From the NCBI GenBank assembly GCA_023426265.1, contig JAFABA010000124.1, positions 1 through 31,765 on the forward strand: 31,765 nucleotides of DNA, given 5' to 3'. Below the pieces are notes generated by a model. It searched no databases and was not told where the DNA came from. It saw nothing but the letters and a program-made list of their open reading frames with translations. The position numbers and the translations under genes were made by a program. This document shows, one piece after another, positions 7,246-15,991 of this stretch. How positions within the stretch are numbered: the first letter of the stretch is position 1; the number at the start of each line of letters is the position of its first letter. The DNA comes from Bacillota bacterium. GTDB taxonomy: Bacteria > Bacillota > Clostridia > Christensenellales > CAG-138.

Positions 7246-8601
7246 GTGAAAAAGTTTATTGTAGAAGAAAGACAGCAGATTGAAGTTCACGCTGAAACAG
7301 ACGTACTGGTCGTAGGCGGGGGGCCGGCTGGGCTATGCGCGGCAATTAGCGCGGCGCGCAACGGCGCCAAAGTTATCTTGATGGAACGGTATGGCTATCT
7401 GGGTGGAATGGCAACGGGCGGTTATGTACTATTGCTTGATTGCCTGTGCGACGGAAAAGGGAACCTTGTGATCAAGGGCCTTGTTGAGGAGATGATTGAG
7501 CGTCTGCGTAAAGTAGACGGCATTATCGAACAACCCAAGGAGCGCTGGGGTTCGTCCAGCATGGATGACATTTTGCTGTGGCGCAGATACGGCGGGACTG
7601 GCGGCGAGGACAAAATCGTCCGCTACAGCCCGGTGGTGGATCCCGAAATGATGAAATGCGTCGCGAATGATATGGCGCTTGAAGCTGGCGTTCAGTTGCT
7701 GCTTCATGCATGGTTCAGCAATGCCTATGTCCAAGACGGCGTTGTCCAGGGCGCGATCTTCGAGTCCAAATCAGGACGCAAGGCTGTTCTCGCGAAGGTT
7801 GTCATCGACTGCACCGGCGACGGCGATGTGTTCTATACTGCAGGGGAAAACTATAGCACAGGCAACCTGCCGCTGGGCCTTGTTTTCCGTGTTGCGAACG
7901 TGGATAGCGAGAAGGCGGAAGCGTTCCTCGCCGATGCCGCAAACGGCGAGCGGATCACAAAGGACCTGGTGCGAATCAAAGGCGTGCAAGGCGGCTACAG
8001 CTTTGGCGAGTTGCCGATGGGCTTCTACATGAGAAGCAGCATCAGCAACGTCGTCTGGTTCAACACAACTCTCAAGGGCAGCGCGGTGAATATCGAGGAT
8101 CTCACCCGCGTGGAAATAGAGATTCGTCAGGCGATGATGCGTACCATTGAATACTTCAAAGCGAATGTCCCTGGGTTTGAGAATGCTTGCGTGATTGACA
8201 CGGCGCCCCAAGTTGGCACCCGCAGTAGCCGGATGCTGGATGGTGAATACACGATTACACGTAAAGAACTCATGGCAGGCGCACAGTTTGAGGACACAGT
8301 TGTTGTTGCGCAGCCCCCGTATAAGCAGTTCAACACGGATGATAATTTGAAGGAAGTTCCTTATCGTTGCTTTCTTCCCAAGAAGATCAAGGGCCTGCTT
8401 GTGGCTGGCCGCTGCATTTCGGGAGACTTCGGCGCCATTGAGATGCTGCGCGTAATTCCGACTGCAATGCTCATGGGCGAGGCATGCGGTGTCGCCGCGG
8501 CGATGGCGGTTAAGGAGGGTAAGGACGTTAAGGAAGTTGACGTCAAAAGGCTTCAGAGCCAACTTAGAGCGCAGAACGTGCTCATTCCTGAGAAATATTA
8601 A
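7246..8601 (+). CDS. FAD-dependent oxidoreductase (FAD_oxidored family)
   Basis: The 451-residue flavoprotein starts at GTG 7246, 12 bases after an AGGAG site. The N-terminus has the dinucleotide-binding motif VVGGGPAGLCAAISAARNG (GGGPAG at 24-29), with Glu47 placed to bind the ADP ribose, then YLGGMATGG (51-59). The C-terminal part has GLLVAGRCISGDFGAIEMLR, the second FAD contact typical of PF12831 and fumarate-reductase-like flavoproteins. The reaction is an oxidation or reduction of a small-molecule C-C or C-O bond in the cytoplasm. Because it heads an operon with a MaoC hydratase and a CoA-transferase, I infer it acts on an organic acid or its CoA ester. No iron-sulfur motif is visible, so the electron partner is unknown. 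Confidence 0.88.
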   Translation: MKKFIVEERQQIEVHAETDVLVVGGGPAGLCAAISAARNGAKVILMERYGYLGGMATGGYVLLLDCLCDGKGNLVIKGLVEEMIERLRKVDGIIEQPKERWGSSSMDDILLWRRYGGTGGEDKIVRYSPVVDPEMMKCVANDMALEAGVQLLLHAWFSNAYVQDGVVQGAIFESKSGRKAVLAKVVIDCTGDGDVFYTAGENYSTGNLPLGLVFRVANVDSEKAEAFLADAANGERITKDLVRIKGVQGGYSFGELPMGFYMRSSISNVVWFNTTLKGSAVNIEDLTRVEIEIRQAMMRTIEYFKANVPGFENACVIDTAPQVGTRSSRMLDGEYTITRKELMAGAQFEDTVVVAQPPYKQFNTDDNLKEVPYRCFLPKKIKGLLVAGRCISGDFGAIEMLRVIPTAMLMGEACGVAAAMAVKEGKDVKEVDVKRLQSQLRAQNVLIPEKY

Positions 8602-8619
8602 CCGAAAGGGAAAATTATC

Positions 8620-9108
8620 ATGCCGGGCTATAAATATTTTGAAGATTATACTGTCGGCCAAAAGCAGAAGACCAGCGGCAGAACGATGGCCGAAGCGGAT
8701 ATCCGCTTGTTTATCGGCTGCTCGGACAATACCCATCCGGTGCATGTCGACGCGGAATATTGCGAAAAGCATCCGTCGGTTACCGGATGCATCCTGCAAG
8801 GGGATCTGATTCTTGGCGTCGCGGACGGTTTTTTCGCCAAGGAAATTACTCCGTCCAAGGTTCCCTCCATTCACTATGGCATGGACAAGGTTCGGTTTGT
8901 AAAGCCGACCTATCCCGGCGACACAGTCCACTGCGAGACGGAAGTCATTGACCAGACCATTAAGAACGATCAATTTGGCGTTGTGACATGGAACGTGAAC
9001 GTTGTAAATCAGCGCGGGGAGACGGTCATCTTCTATATCGATAAGCAATACATAGGCCGCCGCTCGGCGTTTGGCTATCAGGAAGACAAGACGGCGGAGG
9101 TGGAATAA
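8620..9108 (+). CDS. MaoC-like (hot-dog fold) hydratase/dehydratase
   Basis: The 162-residue protein matches the size and fold of single-domain MaoC enoyl-CoA hydratases. The stretch FIGCSDNTHPVHVDAEYCEK (about 31-50) aligns with the hydratase motif in which Asp and His act on the acyl-CoA double bond (consensus AxxSGDxNPxHxD). Asn and Thr replace the usual pattern, so activity on a branched or dicarboxylic substrate is possible. It follows the FAD gene by 18 bp with a GAAAGGG site, and its stop codon overlaps the next start (TAATG), showing translational coupling to the CoA-transferase. A likely job is hydration or dehydration of the CoA ester made by that neighbour. Confidence 0.82.
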   Translation: MPGYKYFEDYTVGQKQKTSGRTMAEADIRLFIGCSDNTHPVHVDAEYCEKHPSVTGCILQGDLILGVADGFFAKEITPSKVPSIHYGMDKVRFVKPTYPGDTVHCETEVIDQTIKNDQFGVVTWNVNVVNQRGETVIFYIDKQYIGRRSAFGYQEDKTAEVE

Positions 9109-10301
9109 TGGGCGCACTGGATGGAGTTAAAATTCTTGGATTTACGCATTTTGCGCAGGCGCCCTTTTCGCTTCAACTGCTCGGAGACCTTGGCGCGGAC
9201 ATCATCAATGTTGAGCGCCCCGGCGTAGGCGACTTCAACCGCACGTTTCTGGCCCAGGAAAGCCTTGGCGGTGAAAGCCCGTTTTTCCTTGCCATGAACC
9301 GCAACAAGCGCAGCCTGTCGCTGGACCTTAAGAACCCAGACGCTAAGGAAATCGTACTCAAGCTTCTCAAGGATGCCGACGTTGTCGTAACGAATTATCG
9401 TCCCGGCACGCTTGATAAGCTAGGCTTTGGATACGAGGACGCAAAAAAGATCAACCCCCGTATCATCTACTGCGAGGCGCTCGGCTATGGCAGCTCCGGT
9501 CCCTATGCCAAACTCCCCGGCCAGGATCTTCTTGCGCAGTGCATGAGCGGCTTAGCCACAATTATCGGGCCCGATCAGGACGGCCGGCCGATTACGGGCG
9601 GCATCTATGCCGTTGACATGTACAGCGCGATGATGCTTACGGTGGGCGTGCTTGCTGCCGTCATCAGCGCCCGTGAGACGGGCAAAGGACAAAAGGTTGA
9701 GGTGAACTTGCTCAATTCCGGCATCCATATGCAGTCGCAAGAAATTGCTTATTATCTCAACACCGGCATCCAGCCTAAGCGGCCTAAGAACCATTCCGGT
9801 CACTTCTTGCAGGAATCGCCCTATGGCATCTATAAGACTCAAAACGGCTGGATGTGCATGGCGACAAACGCCTCCGAGAAAGTGAAACTTTTCGGGGAAC
9901 TGATTGGCATCGACAACCTTGAGGAGCTCATGCCCAATAAGAAGGTCATGATGAGAGACCGCGACAAACTGCATGATATGATTGAGGCCGCTCTTGTTAA
10001 GCAGGACACTGAATATTGGATAGAGAAGTTCCGAGAAGTCGGCTTCTGGTGCGCGAAAGTCAACAATTATGAGGACGTTGTGAACGATCCTCAGGTCATT
10101 CACAACGGCATCATCAAGGAAATTGAGCACCCTCTCGCCGGAACATACAAGGCGATCGGCACGCCGATCGAGTTCAGCGAAACACCTACTACCATTCGCC
10201 GCCCCGCTCCGCTGTTGGGTCAGCATAACGACGAAATACTCCGCGGTTTGGGTTACAGCGACGAGGAAATTGCTAAATTCCGTGAATCCAATCTATTCTA
10301 A
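9108..10301 (+). CDS. Class III CoA-transferase (CaiB/BaiF family)
   Basis: The 397-residue length is normal for the family, which includes formyl-CoA transferase, CaiB, BaiF and succinyl-CoA:mesaconate CoA-transferase. The N-terminal region (LDGVKILGFTHFAQAPF, LGDLGADIINVERPGVGD), VTNYRPG (94-100) and LPGQDLLAQCMSG (136-148) are family hallmarks. Asp140 in PGQD aligns with the catalytic aspartate that forms the enzyme-acyl anhydride. The enzyme moves CoA from a donor thioester to a free carboxylic acid. With the MaoC hydratase (1-base overlap) and FAD enzyme it forms a three-gene acid-activation set, and the LIV importer downstream probably brings the acid in. Substrate cannot be read from the sequence. 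Confidence 0.93.
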   Translation: MGALDGVKILGFTHFAQAPFSLQLLGDLGADIINVERPGVGDFNRTFLAQESLGGESPFFLAMNRNKRSLSLDLKNPDAKEIVLKLLKDADVVVTNYRPGTLDKLGFGYEDAKKINPRIIYCEALGYGSSGPYAKLPGQDLLAQCMSGLATIIGPDQDGRPITGGIYAVDMYSAMMLTVGVLAAVISARETGKGQKVEVNLLNSGIHMQSQEIAYYLNTGIQPKRPKNHSGHFLQESPYGIYKTQNGWMCMATNASEKVKLFGELIGIDNLEELMPNKKVMMRDRDKLHDMIEAALVKQDTEYWIEKFREVGFWCAKVNNYEDVVNDPQVIHNGIIKEIEHPLAGTYKAIGTPIEFSETPTTIRRPAPLLGQHNDEILRGLGYSDEEIAKFRESNLF

Positions 10302-10447
10302 ATTACTCTTTGGCGTTGGGCTAATAACAAACAGTGATAACCTTTACATTCCTGCTTGAGCGACAGGGCGGTCGCTGCGGCTTTATCAAAAACAATCTTG
10401 CTCAGATCGTACATTCTGGCAAAAAACATATAAGGAGAGGGAAGAAC

Positions 10448-11725
10448 ATGAAAAAACTTTTGGCACTGACACTGGCGCTGATCTTTGTCTTGGGTATGTT
10501 GACCGCCTGCAGCGGCAATGCGGGAACCAACGACGCTGTGGGTAGCAACAATGCTGCGGGCAGCAACAATGCTGCAGGCGGCAACAACGCTGCGGGCGGC
10601 AGCAACACTGCGGGCGGTAACGACGCTGCGAAGGAAGACGAAGTTATCGTTATCGGCGGTATCAACGACCTGACCGGCAACCGCTCGGTCACTGGTAACG
10701 CGATCAACAACGGCGCAATCCTTGCGATTGAGGAGATCAATGCAGCTGGTGGTCTTCTTGGCAAACAGATCAAGTTTGTTTCTTATGACAATAAGAACGA
10801 CTCCCAGGAATCCATTAACGCCTATACCCGTCTGGCTGACGTTGATAAAGCCAGTGCGATTGTCGTGCCCGATGCGAGTTCAATCTGCATGTCTCTGATT
10901 GAGGTCAGTACCGAGAAAGGTGTTATCGCTTGTGGTATGCCTTCCGACCCCCGTGCGGTGATGGATACCGAAGGCAACGGCGAGGCCTACCCGTATATGT
11001 TCCTTACCGCCCAGTGCAATGCTCCGCAGCAGGCGGCGATTATTGCGAACTATTTGAACCAGAACACCGATCTGACCAAGGCGGCTATCTTCTATGATCA
11101 AGCCAACGCATATGCGGTTGCAAATATTAATGGCTTTATTACGGAGTGGGAAAAACTTGGCAAGGAAGTTACCATCCAACAGACCTGCAACGCTACCGAC
11201 CAGGATTTCACGACCCAGCTTTCCAAGATTAAGAGCAGCGGCGCTGAGTTCATATACACGCCCAATCCCACCGCCCAGTTGACTATCATGGTTCAGCAGG
11301 CGAATCAGCTTGGCCTTGACATCCCCTATGCGGGCGCAATGGATATGAACGATCCGTTCCTTTCCCTGCTTGACGATCCGACGATTATTTCCAAGGCCTA
11401 CTTCCAGTCTGCCGCTTACATGCAGGATCCCCGCCTGACCGACTTCTGCAAAAACTATGAGACCCGTTTCGGCGAACCAGCAACCATCAAGGCGGTCAAT
11501 GGTTATGACACCATTTATATCATCGCCGCCGCGATTAAGGCTGCGGGGTCCGCGGACCGCGATGCTATCAAGAATGCAATGGAGAATAGCATCAACGGTT
11601 TGAATCTCTTGTGCACCGATAACTACATTCAAAGCGGCAAGACTCACTCTCCTGAGGGCCTTGGCATGGCAGTCTACGAAATCACAGACGGTACCCTCGA
11701 GTACAAGGGCTATCTCAAGCCGTAA
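10448..11725 (+). CDS. LIV-type substrate-binding lipoprotein
   Basis: The start is ATG 10448, after the AAGGAGAGGG site, giving 425 residues. The upstream in-frame extension lacks a signal sequence and was rejected. The lipobox LTAC puts the lipid on Cys21. A Gly/Ser/Asn/Ala linker made of five 6-residue repeats (about 32-61) follows. The mature domain (VIVIGGINDLTGNRSVTGNA onward) is the type 1 periplasmic-binding fold of the HAAT/LivJ group, which binds branched amino acids, amides, urea or aromatic and short carboxylic acids. Its genomic partners suggest a carboxylic acid ligand rather than leucine. It is followed by a strong hairpin and then the two permeases. Confidence 0.9.
   Translation: MKKLLALTLALIFVLGMLTACSGNAGTNDAVGSNNAAGSNNAAGGNNAAGGSNTAGGNDAAKEDEVIVIGGINDLTGNRSVTGNAINNGAILAIEEINAAGGLLGKQIKFVSYDNKNDSQESINAYTRLADVDKASAIVVPDASSICMSLIEVSTEKGVIACGMPSDPRAVMDTEGNGEAYPYMFLTAQCNAPQQAAIIANYLNQNTDLTKAAIFYDQANAYAVANINGFITEWEKLGKEVTIQQTCNATDQDFTTQLSKIKSSGAEFIYTPNPTAQLTIMVQQANQLGLDIPYAGAMDMNDPFLSLLDDPTIISKAYFQSAAYMQDPRLTDFCKNYETRFGEPATIKAVNGYDTIYIIAAAIKAAGSADRDAIKNAMENSINGLNLLCTDNYIQSGKTHSPEGLGMAVYEITDGTLEYKGYLKP
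10541..10630 (+). repeat. In-frame 18 bp tandem repeat in lipoprotein linker
   Basis: Five consecutive 18 bp units encode GSNNAA, GSNNAA, GGNNAA, GGSNTA and GGNDAA. The array lies just after the lipid-anchored N-terminus and makes a flexible tether between membrane and binding domain. The units are similar in DNA, so copy number could change by slippage without breaking the frame. Confidence 0.85.
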
Positions 11726-11759
11726 GCTCCTATTAAAGGACCTTAAGTCGTTGAGTTGC

Positions 11760-11795
11760 GGTGGTGAAGCGCCCTGTATCCGGCGCTTCACCACC
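11760..11795 (+). terminator. Strong hairpin between LIV binding protein and permease
   Basis: The perfect 14 bp stem GGTGGTGAAGCGCC / GGCGCTTCACCACC encloses an 8-base loop. It is followed by ATATTCTC, not a T-run, so it should not stop transcription fully. It probably protects the 3' end of the binding-protein message or gives partial termination before the permease genes. Confidence 0.6.
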
Positions 11796-11828
11796 ATATT
11801 CTCTACAAAGGTGGAAGGGAAATTTCAC

Positions 11829-12710
11829 ATGATATACTACATTCAATTGCTGATAAACGGCATTGCCCTTGGCTCCGTTTATTCGATCATAGCCCTCGGC
11901 TTCACGCTGATCTTCAGTATTCTGAAGTTTTCCAACTTTTCACACGGCGGTGTAATGGTCGTATCCGCTTATTTCGGATACATCATTACCAACCAGTTTG
12001 ACCTCGGCTTTGTTCCGATGATCGCCATAACGGTGATTTTTGGCGGGCTTCTTTCCTGCCTGGCGCAGTATATTGGTTTTGAACGGTTGAGGAAAATAAA
12101 AGGCAGCACGATGCTGTTCTTTGTATCTTCCTCGAACTTGGGCATCTTTCTTCAGAACATCATCGTCATCACCTTCTCGAGTACCTATTATTCATATCCC
12201 GGCTTTTTTTCCCAGAAATTCTTTCAACTCACACCCAATCTTACCATAGGCGTCACCGATGTCATCATGCTCGTGTTATCCTCGATCGGTATCATGATTT
12301 TGATGTTTGTTCTGTATAAAACCAGGCTGGGTATTTCGATCCGTGCCCTGTCCATGGATAGCGAAGCAGCCAAGCTTATGGGGGTCAACGTTTCCAGGGT
12401 CATCGCGCTCACTTTCTTCATTTCGGGTGTTCTTGGGGCGGTTGCGGGCGTTCTGTGCGGCATGAAGTATCTGCTATATCCCCAGCTGAAGGATCTGGTC
12501 ATGAAAGGTATGACTGCTTCCATTCTCGGCGGCCTTGGGAATATCAGCGGCGCGCTTTACGGAGGCCTGCTCCTCGGCGTGATGGAGATCTTTATGACCA
12601 ACTTTGTCGGTTCCAGCCTGCAGCCCGCATTCACCTTCCTGTTTGCGATTGTCTTCCTAATTCTCCGCCCACAGGGAATCAGCGGCAAGTTTACGAAAGA
12701 GAAAGTTTAG
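11829..12710 (+). CDS. livH: LIV-type ABC permease, LivH-like
   Basis: The chosen start ATG 11829 follows GGAAGGG and opens directly into a membrane span (MIYYIQLLINGIALGSVYS). The longer upstream frame would run through the intergenic hairpin and was rejected. The 293-residue protein has the LivH N-terminal pattern GxxxGSxYxxxALGxxLI and about eight membrane segments. The region ALSMDSEAAKLMGVNV (about 172-187) is the EAA-like loop that docks on the ATPases. It pairs with the next permease to form the channel of the importer. Substrate follows that of the binding protein and is unknown. Confidence 0.9.
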   Translation: MIYYIQLLINGIALGSVYSIIALGFTLIFSILKFSNFSHGGVMVVSAYFGYIITNQFDLGFVPMIAITVIFGGLLSCLAQYIGFERLRKIKGSTMLFFVSSSNLGIFLQNIIVITFSSTYYSYPGFFSQKFFQLTPNLTIGVTDVIMLVLSSIGIMILMFVLYKTRLGISIRALSMDSEAAKLMGVNVSRVIALTFFISGVLGAVAGVLCGMKYLLYPQLKDLVMKGMTASILGGLGNISGALYGGLLLGVMEIFMTNFVGSSLQPAFTFLFAIVFLILRPQGISGKFTKEKV

Positions 12711-12723
12711 GGGGGCGAGGAGG

Positions 12724-13608
12724 ATGAGCTATAACGTAACGGTCATTTTAAACGTAGCTATTACAATGGTGGCGGTCATATCGATGTTCGTGCTCATGGG
12801 CCTGACCGGCATTTTTTCGATGGGCCAGGCATCGTTCATGTGCATTGGCGCTTATATCGTAGGTATCCTAGCAACCAAGTCCAACGTACCCTTTCTGCTT
12901 ACCTTAATTCTTGCGGTTATTGGGGGCATGATTGCCGCATTCCTCGTAGGGATCCCAATTATGAAATTACGGCGAGACTATGTGGCGCTTATCACTCTGG
13001 CGTTTGGCGAGGCAATCGTCGCCGTGCTTAACACATTCAGCAATGTGACGGGTGGCGCGATGGGTATCAATAAGATTCCCCGTAACATCAATCTCGTGAT
13101 CGGCTTTATTATTCTCGCGGTTGTCGGCTATCTTGTCCTCAACTTCAAAGACTCCAGGTTCGGCCGTCAGTGCATCGCAGTCAAGAACGATGAGATTTCG
13201 GCGGCATCTATGGGCATCAACGTTACCCGCATCAAGATGACGGCGTTTGTTTTTGCGGGGGGCTTGACGGCACTCTCGGGCGCGATGCTGGCTTATGCGA
13301 CGTCATATATCGATCCCAACTCATTCGGTTCGGCAAAATCCATCGAGTGGATCGGCATTGTATTTATCGGCGGCATCAACAGCCTTTCCGGCTCGGTGGT
13401 TATGGCACTGGTCATCAGCCTGATGACAGAAATGCTGCGCACGACCAGCACCCTGCGGACCCTCATCCAGAGCCTTCTCATCCTTGGCATCATCAACTTT
13501 GTTCCGAACGGATTGTTCGGAGAGCATGAGTTTAAGGACATTTATTGCTGGATGAAAAAGCAGCTTGAAAAACTCTCCGGCAAAGCCAAGAAAGGAGAGA
13601 TGAAATGA
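12724..13608 (+). CDS. livM: LIV-type ABC permease, LivM-like
   Basis: This 294-residue membrane protein starts at ATG 12724, after a GGGGCGAGGAGG ribosome site. It has the LivM-type opening with GLTGIFSMGQASFMCIGAYI (about 29-48) and a coupling loop around DEISAASMGINVTRIKMTAF. The C-terminus is lysine-rich and short. Its last four bases overlap the start of the next ATPase gene (ATGA), indicating coupled translation. It is the heteromeric partner of the LivH-like permease. Confidence 0.9.
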   Translation: MSYNVTVILNVAITMVAVISMFVLMGLTGIFSMGQASFMCIGAYIVGILATKSNVPFLLTLILAVIGGMIAAFLVGIPIMKLRRDYVALITLAFGEAIVAVLNTFSNVTGGAMGINKIPRNINLVIGFIILAVVGYLVLNFKDSRFGRQCIAVKNDEISAASMGINVTRIKMTAFVFAGGLTALSGAMLAYATSYIDPNSFGSAKSIEWIGIVFIGGINSLSGSVVMALVISLMTEMLRTTSTLRTLIQSLLILGIINFVPNGLFGEHEFKDIYCWMKKQLEKLSGKAKKGEMK

Positions 13609-14393
13609 GCCAGAATATCTTATCCTGCGAGAATGTCTCGATCAACTTCGGAGGGGTCAAGGCGGTTCAGAGCGTGACGCTTGATATTGAAAAAGATTCT
13701 ATCACCAGCATTATCGGCCCCAACGGTGCAGGCAAAACCACCTTCTTCAATATTATCTCGGGTGTCTACAAGCCCACTGCGGGTAAGGTCATGTTTGATG
13801 ATACGGATATTACAAAAATGAAACAGCACGAGGTTTCCCGCCTTGGTATGGCCCGCACCTTTCAGAATATCCGTCTGTTCTCGCAACTTGACAACGTACG
13901 CAACGTCCAGTCGGCACTGGATGCCCGCGCGGATTACAATGTTTTTCAGGCAATCCTCGGCCTGCCAGCGAAGTTCAAAGAGGATAAAAAGAACTATGAA
14001 ATTGCAATGGAATGCCTCGATCTGGTCGGCCTTCGTGAGTTTGCCCGCGAACGCCCGAGTTGCCTGCCTTATGGCATGCAACGTAAGCTTGAGCTTGCCC
14101 GCGCGCTTGCGTCCAAGCCGAAAATGCTGCTTCTGGATGAGCCGGCAGCTGGCCTCAACCCGGTTGAAGTTGAGGAGTTTATTGAACTGATCCGCAGAAT
14201 AAAAGACCAAAGAAATCTGACCATCCTGCTCATTGAGCACCGTATCAAGGTGGTAACCACCCTATCGCATAAAGTCTTTGTGCTCAACTTCGGAAAACTG
14301 CTCACCGAGGGCACGCCCGAGGAAGTGCAGAACAATGCCAGCGTTATCGAGGCATATATGGGCGAAGACGACGATGAGGAGGGAAAGGCGTAA
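13605..14393 (+). CDS. livG: LIV-type ABC ATPase, LivG-like
   Basis: The 262-residue ATPase has Walker A GPNGAGKTTF (about 39-48), the Q-loop region ARTFQNIRLF, signature LPYGMQRKLELARAL, Walker B MLLLDEPAAGLNP and the H-loop LIEHRI. The signature variant with PYG in place of SGG is usual in LivG proteins. It forms a heterodimer with the next gene product on the cytoplasmic side of the permeases. Its stop overlaps the next start by one base (TAATG). Confidence 0.92.
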   Translation: MSQNILSCENVSINFGGVKAVQSVTLDIEKDSITSIIGPNGAGKTTFFNIISGVYKPTAGKVMFDDTDITKMKQHEVSRLGMARTFQNIRLFSQLDNVRNVQSALDARADYNVFQAILGLPAKFKEDKKNYEIAMECLDLVGLREFARERPSCLPYGMQRKLELARALASKPKMLLLDEPAAGLNPVEVEEFIELIRRIKDQRNLTILLIEHRIKVVTTLSHKVFVLNFGKLLTEGTPEEVQNNASVIEAYMGEDDDEEGKA

Positions 14394-15088
14394 TGCTGCA
14401 GGTCAATAATCTTTCGGTTAGTTACGGGCACGTTGACGCGCTCCACAATGTCAGCATCACAGTTCCCAACGGTAAAATTGTCAGCATAATCGGCGCGAAC
14501 GGCGCGGGAAAGACCTCCCTTGTGAACACCATTTCGGGGCTTGTCAAGCCGCTAAACGGTGAAATTCTTTTTAACGGGGAGCCGTTACCCAAAGCCTCCC
14601 ATAAGATCGTGGCCAAGGGTGTTGTGCAGGTGCCGGAAGGCCGCAAGGTTTTCGCCGGTCTTTCGGTTCAGGAAAATCTTATTATGGGTTCCTCCCAGCT
14701 CAAGAAGCCCTTCAAGGAAAAGGAAGAGGAAATCTACAAGATGTTCCCAATCCTAGGCGAGCGCCGCCATCAACAAGCAGGCACCCTTTCCGGCGGCGAA
14801 CAGCAGATGCTCGCCATCGGCCGCGCGCTGATGTCGGAGCCGAAATTCATTATGTTTGATGAACCTTCCTTGGGTCTTGCACCGGTTATTGTGAAGCAGG
14901 TGTTCAAGATCATCAAGCAGATCAACAAGCTGGGTACCACCATACTGCTCATTGAGCAAAATGCCCGTCAGGCACTCGGTGTCAGCGATCATACCTACGT
15001 GTTGGAAAATGGCCGAATTACCCTCGAAGGCCTCTCGAAGGAGCTGCTTGCGGATCCCGCTGTGCAGAAGGCATACCTGGGCGAATAA
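14393..15088 (+). CDS. livF: LIV-type ABC ATPase, LivF-like
   Basis: The 231-residue ATPase has Walker A GANGAGKTSL (about 34-43), VQVPEGRKVFAGLSVQENL at the Q-loop, where LivF proteins have PEGR, signature LSGGEQQMLAIGRAL, Walker B FIMFDEPSLGLAP and H-loop position LIEQNARQAL, where the histidine is replaced by Gln as in LivF proteins generally. It completes the five-gene importer. The gene is followed by a 105 bp gap with no hairpin of note before the isomerase gene, so transcription may continue. Confidence 0.92.
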   Translation: MLQVNNLSVSYGHVDALHNVSITVPNGKIVSIIGANGAGKTSLVNTISGLVKPLNGEILFNGEPLPKASHKIVAKGVVQVPEGRKVFAGLSVQENLIMGSSQLKKPFKEKEEEIYKMFPILGERRHQQAGTLSGGEQQMLAIGRALMSEPKFIMFDEPSLGLAPVIVKQVFKIIKQINKLGTTILLIEQNARQALGVSDHTYVLENGRITLEGLSKELLADPAVQKAYLGE

Positions 15089-15193
15089 AATACGTTGGAT
15101 GTACGGGGCGCGTTGGCTGTATTTTACGTCTGTTAATAACTTTGGGGCCGATACGGCGCCCGCCTCCAAAAAGCGATCTAAGGAGTAACATAG

Positions 15194-15991
15194 ATGAGAC
15201 TTGGATGCTTCGGAACCGTTAAGGACATCGAAGATATTTCCAAATCGAATTTCGATTATATTGAACTCAACCTAAAGGAACTGGTCTTCCTTCCCAAAGA
15301 ACAGTTTCGTGTGGTGCAATTGCGGCTTGCGGCTGCGGGCCTTGGGGCTGACGCCTGTTCCTGGGTGATGCCGATTGACGCCGACTTTACGGCCCCCGAC
15401 CTTGACTTTAGTACTTGGCGGGACTATCTGAAAACAGGCGCCGAGCGCAGCGCCTCCCTTGGTACGGTGCTTTGGCCGCTGGGCAGCGGCAAAGGACGTA
15501 GCTTTAAACCGGAAAACGGCATTGAAGCGGAACAGCATGAAAGATTCTCTGCTTTTGTAGCGTCGATGGCTGAGGTCGCCCAGGAATTTGGAATTCAAAT
15601 TGCAATAGAACCGCTCGGGCCGGGATATTCAAACTATCTCCAGACGATTGCGCAAGCCGTGCGCTTTGTGCAGGGAATGGGTGTGCCTGGTATTGGAACA
15701 ATGTGTGATCTGAGGCATATGACCGCATCAAAAGATCCGCTCAGTGAGATTACGGCATACAAAGATTGGATTCTTCACACCCATATCGATTTCCCGTACG
15801 GAGATAAGCGGCTATTCCCGCGCAATGCGGACGGTTACGATTATACCGATTATTTCCGGCAAATACTGCGAACCTCCAGCCCGCGGCTCTCCGTGGAGGC
15901 GCTGCACGAACCGGATCTTGCGTTGGGGGCAGATAGTGTGGCGTATCTGAGGGAGTCCATCGCGGAAGTGAGAAGGGGAATGGAAATATGA
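15194..15991 (+). CDS. Sugar phosphate isomerase/epimerase-like TIM barrel (1)
   Basis: The 265-residue protein has the xylose-isomerase-like TIM-barrel pattern (AP_endonuc_2). Candidate metal ligands at the ends of successive strands are Glu in IAIEPLGPGYSN, Asp and His in TMCDLRHM, His in LHTHID and Glu in SVEALHEP. Members isomerise or epimerise sugars, keto-sugars and inosose, or cleave glycosidic bonds of 3-keto-glycosides. It starts after a GGAGT site, and its end overlaps the Gfo/Idh/MocA gene by 4 bases (ATGA), so the two are translated together. It differs clearly from the second TIM barrel at 17954, so the two probably do different steps. Confidence 0.85.
   Translation: MRLGCFGTVKDIEDISKSNFDYIELNLKELVFLPKEQFRVVQLRLAAAGLGADACSWVMPIDADFTAPDLDFSTWRDYLKTGAERSASLGTVLWPLGSGKGRSFKPENGIEAEQHERFSAFVASMAEVAQEFGIQIAIEPLGPGYSNYLQTIAQAVRFVQGMGVPGIGTMCDLRHMTASKDPLSEITAYKDWILHTHIDFPYGDKRLFPRNADGYDYTDYFRQILRTSSPRLSVEALHEPDLALGADSVAYLRESIAEVRRGMEI

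Noticed and set aside
7771..9117. Very long open frame on the minus strand (448 codons) opposite the FAD oxidoreductase and MaoC genes.
   Set aside because: It runs antisense across two clear conserved genes and their gap, its product resembles no family, and such frames are common opposite GC-rich third-position codons.
10541..10630. Regularly spaced short repeats that could suggest a CRISPR array.
   Set aside because: The units are contiguous 18 bp with no spacers and encode an in-frame Gly/Ser/Asn/Ala linker.
10880..11797. 305-codon minus-strand frame opposite the LIV binding protein.
   Set aside because: It is the antisense shadow of a well-recognised lipoprotein gene and has no ribosome site or family match.
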